Positions 8,531 through 16,019 of a stretch of DNA of 64,000 bases are shown one piece after another. The notes below the pieces were generated by a model. It searched no databases. It was not told the origin of the DNA and worked only from the letters and a program-made list of their open reading frames with translations. A program made the translations under genes and the position numbers. The stretch is from Paracoccaceae bacterium (lineage in GTDB: Bacteria; Pseudomonadota; Alphaproteobacteria; Rhodobacterales; Rhodobacteraceae): positions 62,001 to 126,000 of the forward strand of contig JACKKJ010000004.1 in the NCBI GenBank assembly GCA_024236495.1, written 5' to 3'. Positions within the stretch are counted from its first letter, which is position 1. Each line of letters begins with the position of its first letter.

Positions 8531-8806
8531 TGTCAAGTCCGTGCTCGCGGCCCGCAAGAACCAGACCGGATGGCCTGCGTCCGGGGCTTGCCGGTGGCCT
8601 GCGGGGGAGGCGAGGGGCGGCGCCACGCCCGCTTTGCCAGTTGCGGAATCGTCATGATGAAACGCAGTCGGCGGGCGCCCACCGCAAAGCCGGGATGGTC
8701 ACAGGGCGCGACCCTTCGGCGGCGACGACGAGGGTTGACCCATTGACCTTGGACCGCACATCGGGCGCGTGACGCATGCGCGCCACCCCGCCTGCCCGAC
8801 GAGGCG
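8531..8806. other. Intergenic region without a recognisable gene
   Basis: This is the rest of the 324 bp between the TetR gene and the end of the helicase gene. Minus-strand frames are open here, including a possible 41-codon peptide starting near 8777, but none has a recognisable motif or a convincing ribosome-binding site. I see no tRNA, hairpin terminator with a T-run, or repeat. Confidence 0.5.
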
Positions 8807-10933
8807 CTAGGACTTGCCGCGCCGGGGCGGTTCGCGTCCGTCGCGCGGCTTGCCAAAGCCCTTCTTGCCCGGCTTGGCCTTGCCAAAGCCCGGCTTGCCC
8901 GGCTTCGACGACGCGAAGGGCTTCTTGCCAACGGGTTTTCCATCGGCGGATTTCTTGCCCGCAGGCTTCTTTCCGGCGGGTTGCCAGTCCGTTTGCCGGT
9001 CTGGAGCGCCCTCGTGCTCGACGCGCGGTGACCGGGGTTTGCCCTTGGCGGCCACGCCGCCGGGCTTGCCCGCGCCGCCCGCCGGGGCCGCCCACTTCTT
9101 TGCCTTGCCGCCCCAGGGGGCGGATGCGGCCTGCGCCGGGTCTTCCCCCTGCGCTGCCGCCGGGTCGTGGCGCGCGGGCGTCTTGCCCTTCGCCTCGTAC
9201 GTCGGGCGCGGACGTTCGAACTTGCCGGCGGGGCGGGGCGCGCGGTCCGGCGCTGTCCCTTCGCCCTGGCCCTTGCGATGGCCCGCACCCGGGGCACGCA
9301 GGCGTGCGGGCGCCCCGGTCAGGGGCTTGCGCCCGCCGGGCGACAGATCGGGCGCGCCTTCCAGCGCCCGCGCCCTGACCCCGTCGGCGACCTCGCCCTC
9401 GGGGCCAAGCGCGGCCAGGAACGCCCTGGCGCTCGCTTCGGCGATCTCGACATAGGTTTCCGTGTCCTGAACGCGGATCGCGCCGATCGCGGCCTTCTCA
9501 AGATCGGCGGCACGGCGCAGAAGCGGCAGGATCCAGCGCGCCTCCGCCCGCTCCGCGCGGCCGACGGACAGGGCGAACCAGCGGCTTGGCCCGAAGGCCG
9601 GCTTGTCGCGGGCAGGCGCGCTGTCGGGCGGCAAAAGCTCCTCCGGGGCGGCGTGGCGCGACTGGTGCAGCCGCAGGAAGGCCGCCGCGACCGCCTCGGG
9701 GCTGCGGCTGGCCAGCAGGCGCCGGGCAAAGGCGGCCTGCTCCTCGCTCACCGGTTCGTCCCAGCCGGGATCGGACATCAGCCGCTCCTCGTCCTTGCGC
9801 AGGATGTCCTCGGCCGAGGGCGGTACGGTCCATTCCGCCGAGATCTTCGCCCAGCCCAGAAGCCTTTCGGCCTTCTTCACCAGCTTTGGCGGGACGATCA
9901 GCGCCGATATGCCCTTGCGCCCGGCGCGGCCGGTACGGCCCGACCGGTGCAGCAGGCTTTCGGTATTGGTCGGCAGGTCGGCATGGATCACCAGCGTCAG
10001 GTTCGGCAAGTCGATGCCGCGCGCCGCGACATCGGTCGCGACGCAGACGCGGGCACGCCCGTCACGCATCGCCTGCAGCGCGTGATTGCGTTCCGACTGG
10101 CTCAGTTCGCCCGACAGGGTCACGACCGACAGGCCGCGATTGGCAAGCCGCGCGGTCAGGTGGTTGACCGCCGCGCGGGTGTTGGCAAAGACGATGGCGC
10201 CCTGATCCTCGTGATAGCGCAGCAGGTTGAAGATCGCGTGGTCGGTGTCCGGCGCGGCCACCCGAAGCGCCCGGTAGGCGATGTCGGCATGCTGTTCGGC
10301 CGAATTGATCGTGCTGACGCGCTGCGCATCGCGCTGATACTGCTTGGCCAGCTTCGCGATCATCGGCGAAACGGTGGCCGAAAACATCAGCGTCCGCCGC
10401 TCTGCCGGGGCGGCGGCCAGCATGAATTCCAGATCCTCGCGGAAGCCGAGGTCCAGCATCTCGTCGGCCTCGTCGAGGACGACGGCCATCAGCGCGCCAA
10501 GATCCAGCGACCCGCGTTCGATGTGGTCGCGCAGGCGCCCAGGCGTGCCGACGACGATATGCGCCCCGCTTTCCAGCGCGCGCCGTTCCTGCCGGATGTC
10601 CATGCCGCCCACGCAGGAGGCGACGACCGCGCCGGTGCGGGCATAAAGCCAGCGCAGTTCGCGCATCACCTGGAACGCCAGTTCGCGCGTCGGCGCGATG
10701 ACAAGGGCCAGCGGCGCGGCGGCGGGGCCAAAGGCCGTGGCCTCGCCCAGAAGCGTCGGCGCGATGGCAAGGCCGAAGCCCACTGTCTTGCCCGAACCGG
10801 TCTGCGCCGAAACCAGCAGGTCCGCGCCCTGAAGCCCGGGCGCGATCACCGCCTCCTGGACAGGGGTAAGATTGACATAGCCACGCTCGGCGAGCGCCTC
10901 GGAGAGGGGGGGGATCACGGCGGGGGGTTCCAC
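8807..10933 (-). CDS. DEAD-box ATP-dependent RNA helicase with basic C-terminal tail
   Basis: A protein of about 708 residues. All core motifs are present: TPVQ (Q motif), AQTGSGKT (Walker A), DEADEMLD (motif II), MFSATVSP (motif III) and HRSGRTGRAGRKG (motif VI). After the two RecA domains (to about residue 370) comes a DeaD/DbpA-like region resembling an RNA-binding domain. The last 150 or so residues are a Lys/Gly/Pro-rich tail with repeated KPGK, GKK and GKPGFGK units, probably disordered and RNA-binding. Such helicases remodel rRNA or mRNA, often in the cold. The start is uncertain: GTG 10933 (VEPPAVIPPLSEAL) precedes the conserved part, and GTG 10918 is an alternative. The frame extends upstream in arginine-rich sequence without helicase similarity. 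Confidence 0.88.
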   Translation of the reverse strand: MEPPAVIPPLSEALAERGYVNLTPVQEAVIAPGLQGADLLVSAQTGSGKTVGFGLAIAPTLLGEATAFGPAAAPLALVIAPTRELAFQVMRELRWLYARTGAVVASCVGGMDIRQERRALESGAHIVVGTPGRLRDHIERGSLDLGALMAVVLDEADEMLDLGFREDLEFMLAAAPAERRTLMFSATVSPMIAKLAKQYQRDAQRVSTINSAEQHADIAYRALRVAAPDTDHAIFNLLRYHEDQGAIVFANTRAAVNHLTARLANRGLSVVTLSGELSQSERNHALQAMRDGRARVCVATDVAARGIDLPNLTLVIHADLPTNTESLLHRSGRTGRAGRKGISALIVPPKLVKKAERLLGWAKISAEWTVPPSAEDILRKDEERLMSDPGWDEPVSEEQAAFARRLLASRSPEAVAAAFLRLHQSRHAAPEELLPPDSAPARDKPAFGPSRWFALSVGRAERAEARWILPLLRRAADLEKAAIGAIRVQDTETYVEIAEASARAFLAALGPEGEVADGVRARALEGAPDLSPGGRKPLTGAPARLRAPGAGHRKGQGEGTAPDRAPRPAGKFERPRPTYEAKGKTPARHDPAAAQGEDPAQAASAPWGGKAKKWAAPAGGAGKPGGVAAKGKPRSPRVEHEGAPDRQTDWQPAGKKPAGKKSADGKPVGKKPFASSKPGKPGFGKAKPGKKGFGKPRDGREPPRRGKS

Positions 10934-11139
10934 GGATAAGGACAGGGGCACCCTAGGCGCCCGAAGGGTGAGGTGCGGTGTCTCTAGCGACAGTTTGCGG
11001 GAAAGTATATGCCCAAAACGGCCTCCTCTGCGCGATTGCCGTGCCTTTTCGGGGCCCGCCCCGTTTGCCGGCTTGCAACCGCCCGCGCAATCGACAGGAT
11101 CGGGCGGGGCGGCGTGCCAGGGCATAGGAGGGGGCGGGC

Positions 11140-12564
11140 GTGAGCTACGCGATCTACATCGGGAAGAACCACAGCCGGACCGGGCATGCCTGGCTGGGCG
11201 GTTACGGGGACGAGCCGTCATCGCACTGGCTTGAGATCGTGCCGCGCGCCAGCCATCCCGCGGGTGCAACGATCGAGGTCGGCGTCGGGCCGGATGCCGA
11301 CATGCCGGGTGTGCGCACGTCCATCCCCCAGGTTCCGCAGACGGCGCGGCACATGCGGGTCAGCTATTCCTACTACAAGGGCGTTCCCGCGCCGATCACC
11401 AACGGCGGTGTGAACGAACACGGGGTCGCGGTGCGCGATGTCTGGTCGTCTTCGCGTGCGGAACTTGTCGCGATGACGCCGAAGGATCAGACAGGGCCGA
11501 ACTACAGCGACCTTGCAAGGATCGTCCTCGAACGGGCGCGGACGGCGCGCGAGGCCGTGGACATCTGCGCAGCGCTTATCGCGGACCACGGTGAAAGCAC
11601 CTATGGCGGCAATTCGCACCTCTTCGCGGATGCCGGGGAAGCCTGGGTGATGATCCAGTTCGCCGGGGGACAGGGCCTGTGGGTCGCCGAACGGCTGGGC
11701 CCCGACAGCATCCGCGCCTCGCGCCCCGGCTATGTGCTGGAGGTGCCGGTCGAAACGCCGGGCCACCCGGATTTCCTCTGGTCGCCGAACCTCGTCGGTT
11801 TCGCGCAGGAAATGGGCTGGTATTCCGGCGGGCCGTTCGACGCGAACGCCATCTATGGTGACGGCAAAGGCCGCTGGGAAGGCGTTCGCTGGATCGAGGC
11901 CGAGATGACGGCGCGCGCGGCGCGGCCCGAAAGGATCGGCCTGGAAGACATGACCTGGGCCGTACGGACAGAGCGTCTGACCGGCGACACGGCAGGCTAT
12001 GGCCAGGTGGTGCCGCTTCTTGACGCGCCGGATCCTGCCTTCCGGATGATGTGGCACAGCCCGACCGGTGCGCTGGCCGCCCCCTTCTCGCCGGTCTTTC
12101 TTGGCCAGGGGGTGGTGCCCCCCGAATTCGGGCCACACCGCTATCTGACCGTGGGCGAGGCGCATCGGTTCATGGACCTGCGCAAGGCCGACGAAGCCGA
12201 TACCATATCCATCGTACCGCAATACGCCGAGGCGCTTCCATCGGCCTTTCAGGAATCGAAGCGGCTTCTTTACCTGATGCAGTGTCTTGGCGAACCGGCG
12301 CTGCGCCGAGTGACGGCAGTGTTTGCCGCCCGGGAATCCGCCATCGCCGATCTTGTCGCGTCCCACCTGCGCCTTGCCGCTGCCGGGCTCGAGAGGGGCA
12401 ACCTCGATGATGCGATCGCCGTTCTGGGCGCGTTCAGCCGCGCCGAGATGCTGGCATCCTTGACGCTGGTCCAGGATCTTGTGCGCGGCCTTTCCGCCGA
12501 GGCGTCGGTGCTTGCGACGGCGGGTGCTGCCGGATCGCCCCGGACTTTCACGCAGATCTGGTAG
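11140..12564 (+). CDS. C69-family dipeptidase-like Ntn hydrolase
   Basis: A 474-residue protein with the overall layout of PepD-type C69 dipeptidases: an N-terminal strand SYAIYIGKN, then ITNGGVNEHGVAV near residue 88 and GNSHLFADAGEAWV near residue 157. These enzymes normally expose an N-terminal cysteine as nucleophile. Here the residue after the initiator Met is serine, aligning with the Cys of the CTTILVGK pattern in classical members. Ser could serve as an Ntn nucleophile, or the protein could be catalytically altered. The GTG start at 11140 is well supported by an AGGAGG sequence at 11126-11131. It stands alone, divergent from the helicase and convergent with the LysR gene. Confidence 0.75.
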   Translation: MSYAIYIGKNHSRTGHAWLGGYGDEPSSHWLEIVPRASHPAGATIEVGVGPDADMPGVRTSIPQVPQTARHMRVSYSYYKGVPAPITNGGVNEHGVAVRDVWSSSRAELVAMTPKDQTGPNYSDLARIVLERARTAREAVDICAALIADHGESTYGGNSHLFADAGEAWVMIQFAGGQGLWVAERLGPDSIRASRPGYVLEVPVETPGHPDFLWSPNLVGFAQEMGWYSGGPFDANAIYGDGKGRWEGVRWIEAEMTARAARPERIGLEDMTWAVRTERLTGDTAGYGQVVPLLDAPDPAFRMMWHSPTGALAAPFSPVFLGQGVVPPEFGPHRYLTVGEAHRFMDLRKADEADTISIVPQYAEALPSAFQESKRLLYLMQCLGEPALRRVTAVFAARESAIADLVASHLRLAAAGLERGNLDDAIAVLGAFSRAEMLASLTLVQDLVRGLSAEASVLATAGAAGSPRTFTQIW

Positions 12565-12589
12565 CCGGGGGATGCCTTGAAGGGGCCGC

Positions 12590-13480
12590 TCAGGCGGCAG
12601 GCGGACGGAACCGCGCGACGATCGTGTCCCAGAAGGCCTGGGCTGCCGGGCCCAGCCGACGCGCCGGATTGCGCAGCATCGAAAGCGTCCGCGTGACCGC
12701 CGGATCGACCGGGCGCACGAACCCCAACCCGCCCGGCAACATCGACATCGCGCCCTCCGGCAGGATCGTCGCGCCCAATCCCTCGCGCACGAAGGACAGG
12801 AGCGCCGTGGTGTTGCGCGCCTGAAGGTTGCATGTCTCCAACAGTTTGGCGACATCACCATGCGCAACCAGATCGCACAGCGGATTGGCGATCAGCGGTT
12901 CGTGCCGCAAGAGCGACCAGCCCGGCGCGCCGTCCATCGCCCCCACTGCCCGGTCGATTGCGCCGCCCTCGCGGTAGACGATGCCAAGCGCATCGCCCGC
13001 TATCGGAAAATCGTCCTCGCCGCCGCCCGGCGACCCGGTCAGAATGCCTATGTCGGCCTCGTCGAAACGGATGCGCCGTCTGACCGAATCGCTGTCGAGA
13101 TCGCTGATTTCCAGGCGGACGCCGGGATGGGTCGCCCGGAAGCCAGCGATCGCACCGGGCAGCAACGTCACGATCACCGACGGCACCGCCGCGATGCGCA
13201 CGGTTCCCGCGATCGAGGCGGTCAGGCGCCGGATCGCCTCGGCGCTGCTGTCGAAGACGTCGGTCGCGCGGACCGCCTCTGCCAGGACCAGGTCGCCAAG
13301 CTTCGTCAACCGGTTCTTGCGGTCCGTCTCGAACAGGGGCGCGCCGATATTGTCCTCAAGCTGCGCCAGCATCATCGATACCGCCGAGGGCGTCCGGCCC
13401 AGCACGCCCGCCGCATCGGCAAGCGATCCCTCCTCCGCCGCGACACGAAAGACGCGGAGCATCTCCAGCTTGATCGCCAT
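12590..13480 (-). CDS. LysR family transcriptional regulator
   Basis: A 296-residue LysR-type regulator. The N-terminal winged helix reads MLRVFRVAAEEGSLADAAGV with LGRTPSAVSMMLAQLE following, and a periplasmic-binding-protein-like effector domain begins near residue 90 (GTVRIAAVPSVIV). It is divergent from the aldehyde dehydrogenase operon at 13564, so it probably controls that operon and itself. I chose ATG 13480 because the conserved domain starts there; 19 more in-frame codons upstream would run through the operator. The inverted repeat TTCAG-N5-CTGAA abuts the start codon. Confidence 0.9.
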   Translation of the reverse strand: MAIKLEMLRVFRVAAEEGSLADAAGVLGRTPSAVSMMLAQLEDNIGAPLFETDRKNRLTKLGDLVLAEAVRATDVFDSSAEAIRRLTASIAGTVRIAAVPSVIVTLLPGAIAGFRATHPGVRLEISDLDSDSVRRRIRFDEADIGILTGSPGGGEDDFPIAGDALGIVYREGGAIDRAVGAMDGAPGWSLLRHEPLIANPLCDLVAHGDVAKLLETCNLQARNTTALLSFVREGLGATILPEGAMSMLPGGLGFVRPVDPAVTRTLSMLRNPARRLGPAAQAFWDTIVARFRPPAA

Positions 13481-13495
13481 TTCAGTATTCCTGAA
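13481..13495. promoter_or_regulatory. Candidate LysR box (TTCAG-N5-CTGAA)
   Basis: A perfect interrupted palindrome, TTCAGTATTCCTGAA, lies immediately upstream of the LysR start codon in the 83 bp divergent region. A further TTCAG half-site follows at about 13502-13506. The shape fits the T-N11-A rule for LysR-type operators. Contact with the start codon suggests autorepression, with the downstream half-site serving the divergent operon. Confidence 0.5.
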
Positions 13496-13563
13496 ATAAT
13501 GTTCAGTTGTTCCAGATTGTCTAAATGCGCCTTCCATGTCTAGGCTGATCGCGGTCAGGGAGG

Positions 13564-15021
13564 ATGGCGATGGAACAGATGACGGGCATTCACATCGCGG
13601 GGCGCTGGGTCGCGGGCGCCTCGGAGATCGAGAACCGCAACCCGTCGGATCTTTCCGACCTGATCGGCCGCTACGGCCAGGCCGATGCCGCGCAGCTTGA
13701 CGAGGCGCTCGATGCGGCGCGCCGGGCGCAGGTTGCCTGGTGGGCCGCCGGCATCCAGAAGCGCCACGACGTCCTGATGGCGATCGGGACGGAGCTGATG
13801 GCGCGTGCAGAAGAGATCGGCCGCATGCTCTCGCGCGAGGAAGGCAAGCCGCTGGCCGAGGGCCGGGGCGAGGTTTACCGCGCCGGACAGTTCTTCACCT
13901 ACTTCGCCGCCGAGGCGCTGCGCAATCAGGGCGACCTTGCCGAAAGCGTGCGGCCGGGAATAGAGATCGACGTGCGCCGAGAACCGGTGGGGGTGGTTGC
14001 GATCGTCAGCCCCTGGAACTTCCCGGTGGCGACGCCCGCCTGGAAGATCGCGCCCGCGCTGGCCTTCGGCAATGCCGTCGTCTGGAAGCCCGCCAACCTG
14101 ACACCCGCGAGCGCCGTCGCGCTGACTGACATCATCGTCCGGCAGGATATCCCGGCGGGGCTTTTCAACCTCGTCACCGGTCCGGGCCGCGCAGTGGGGC
14201 AGCGGCTGGTCGAAAGCCGCGCGGTGGATGCGATCAGCTTCACCGGTTCGGTCCCCGTCGGGCGCCAGATCGCGGCCAGCGCGGTCGCCAACATGACCAA
14301 GGTCCAGATGGAGATGGGGTCGAAGAACCCCATGCTGGTCATGGACGACGCCGATCTTGACCTTGCCGTCGCCCATGCCGCCAACGCGGCCTTCGGCGGC
14401 ACCGGGCAGAAATGCACCGCCGCCAGCCGCCTGATCGTGCACGAGGCCGTTCACGACGCCTTTGTCGAAAGGCTGGTCGCCGCCGCGCGGGCGCTGAAGG
14501 TGGGGCACGCGCTGGAGGACGGGACGCAGATCGGGCCGGTCGTGTCCGAAGACCAGCTGGCCCAGAACCTTGACTACATCGCCCTTGGCAAGGCCGAGGG
14601 TGCTGAACTGCTTTGCGGCGGCGACCGGCTGGAACGCCCGACAAAGGGGTTCTACATGGCGCCCGCCGTCTTCGCCGGCACCCGCAACGACATGCGCGTC
14701 AACCGGGAGGAGATGTTCGCGCCCGTCACCTGCGTGATCCGCGCGGGCAGCTACGACGAGGCGCTGGCCATTGCCAACGACAGCGACTTCGGCCTGACGG
14801 CGGGGATCATGACCCGGTCCCTGTCGCGCGCCAGCCACTTCCGCGCCAACATGCGCGCGGGCTGCGTGATGGTGAACCTGCCGACGGCGGGAACCGATTA
14901 TCACGTTCCCTTCGGCGGGCGCGGCGCGTCGTCGTTCGGGCCGCGCGAACAGGGCCGCTATGCCGCCGAATTCTACACCACGGTCAAGACCGCCTATGTC
15001 GCGGCGGGGGCACCAGAATGA
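13564..15021 (+). CDS. Aldehyde dehydrogenase, 2-oxoglutarate-semialdehyde dehydrogenase-like
   Basis: A 485-residue NAD(P)-dependent aldehyde dehydrogenase. The general-base Glu is in VQMEMGSKNPML (near residue 254) and the catalytic Cys in GGTGQKCTAASR (near residue 288). The Rossmann part includes SPWNFPVATPAWK. The C-terminal GTDYHVPFGGRGASSFGPRE resembles 2-oxoglutarate semialdehyde dehydrogenases, which end hydroxyproline and sugar-acid pathways, but related aldehydes are possible. ATG 13564 and ATG 13570 are both possible starts. It heads an operon with a 4-bp overlap to the M19 dipeptidase gene and is controlled, by position, by the divergent LysR protein. Confidence 0.87.
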   Translation: MAMEQMTGIHIAGRWVAGASEIENRNPSDLSDLIGRYGQADAAQLDEALDAARRAQVAWWAAGIQKRHDVLMAIGTELMARAEEIGRMLSREEGKPLAEGRGEVYRAGQFFTYFAAEALRNQGDLAESVRPGIEIDVRREPVGVVAIVSPWNFPVATPAWKIAPALAFGNAVVWKPANLTPASAVALTDIIVRQDIPAGLFNLVTGPGRAVGQRLVESRAVDAISFTGSVPVGRQIAASAVANMTKVQMEMGSKNPMLVMDDADLDLAVAHAANAAFGGTGQKCTAASRLIVHEAVHDAFVERLVAAARALKVGHALEDGTQIGPVVSEDQLAQNLDYIALGKAEGAELLCGGDRLERPTKGFYMAPAVFAGTRNDMRVNREEMFAPVTCVIRAGSYDEALAIANDSDFGLTAGIMTRSLSRASHFRANMRAGCVMVNLPTAGTDYHVPFGGRGASSFGPREQGRYAAEFYTTVKTAYVAAGAPE

Positions 15022-16016
15022 CGCCCCTGATCGACGGGTTGCAATATGCCAACTGGTCGGAAAGGATCTTTCGCCAGATGCGCGCGGGCGGGGTTGACGC
15101 GGTCCATGTCACCATCACCTATCACGAGACCTTCCGTGAGACGGTCTTGCAGATCGAACGCTGGAACCGCTGGTTCGAACGGTTCCCCGACCTTGTCTTC
15201 CAGGGGCGGACGGCGGCGGATGTGCAGCGCGCCCGCGACACCGGCCGCACCGCGATCTTCTTCGGCGCGCAAAACCCGTCCTGCATCGAGGATGACATCG
15301 GCCTCGTGGAGGTCTTGCACACGCTTGGCCTGCGCTTCATGCAACTGAGCTACAACAACCAGTCGCTGCTGGCCTCTGGCTGCTATGAGGATGACGACAC
15401 CGGCCTGACCCGCATGGGCCGCGCGGTGGTGGCGGAGATGAACAGGGTCGGCATGGTCGTGGACATGAGCCATTCGGGCGAACGATCGACCCTTGAGGCG
15501 ATCGAACACTCGACACGGCCCATCGCGATCACCCATGCCAATCCCGCAAGCTGGCATCCGGCACTGCGCAACAAGTCCGACCGCGTGCTGCGGGCGCTTG
15601 CCGAAAGCGGCGGGATGCTGGGCTTTTCGGTCTATCCCCATCACCTGCGGGGCGGCAGCGCCTGCGCGCTTGACGATTTCTGCGCGATGATCGCGCGCAC
15701 CGCCGAGATGATGGGCATCGACCGCATCGGCATCGGCACCGACCTGTGCCAGGACCAACCCGACAGCGTGGTGGAATGGATGCGCGTCGGACGCTGGACC
15801 AAGTCCATCGACTATGGCGAGGGCAGCGCCGATGCGCCGGGCTTTCCGCCGATGCCCGGCTGGTTCGGCGGCAACGGGGATTTCGGCGCCATCGCCGCCG
15901 GTCTTGCGGCGGCGGGGATGGACGGGGCGGAAGTGGCCGCCGTGATGGGGGGCAACTGGCTTCGAATGTTCGCCGATGGCTTCGGACCGGCCGCCGCGAC
16001 CGGCCGGGTGGGGTGA
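15018..16016 (+). CDS. Membrane dipeptidase family protein (peptidase M19)
   Basis: A 332-residue renal-dipeptidase-like TIM-barrel metalloenzyme. Metal-ligand segments are visible: an early HVT...H pattern near residue 26, GLVEVLHTLGLRFMQLSYN near residue 95, VVDMSHSGERS near residue 152, ITHANPASWHP near residue 174 and GIGTDLCQD near residue 238. M19 enzymes cleave dipeptides or beta-lactams, but members in catabolic operons may hydrolyse other amides. The start ATG overlaps the aldehyde dehydrogenase stop (ATGA), and the fusion gene follows 3 bp downstream, so all are one operon. No signal peptide is seen, suggesting a cytoplasmic enzyme. Confidence 0.87.
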   Translation: MTPLIDGLQYANWSERIFRQMRAGGVDAVHVTITYHETFRETVLQIERWNRWFERFPDLVFQGRTAADVQRARDTGRTAIFFGAQNPSCIEDDIGLVEVLHTLGLRFMQLSYNNQSLLASGCYEDDDTGLTRMGRAVVAEMNRVGMVVDMSHSGERSTLEAIEHSTRPIAITHANPASWHPALRNKSDRVLRALAESGGMLGFSVYPHHLRGGSACALDDFCAMIARTAEMMGIDRIGIGTDLCQDQPDSVVEWMRVGRWTKSIDYGEGSADAPGFPPMPGWFGGNGDFGAIAAGLAAAGMDGAEVAAVMGGNWLRMFADGFGPAAATGRVG

Positions 16017-16019
16017 ACG

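Noticed and set aside
8531..8806. A 41-codon minus-strand peptide starting near 8777
   Set aside because: No convincing ribosome-binding site, no recognisable motif, and codon use cannot be judged at this length.
8814..9450. Repetitive G/C sequence at the end of the helicase gene as a DNA repeat or mobile element
   Set aside because: It is the coding sequence of a Lys/Gly/Pro-rich tail, in frame with the helicase; the repeats are at codon level and irregular.
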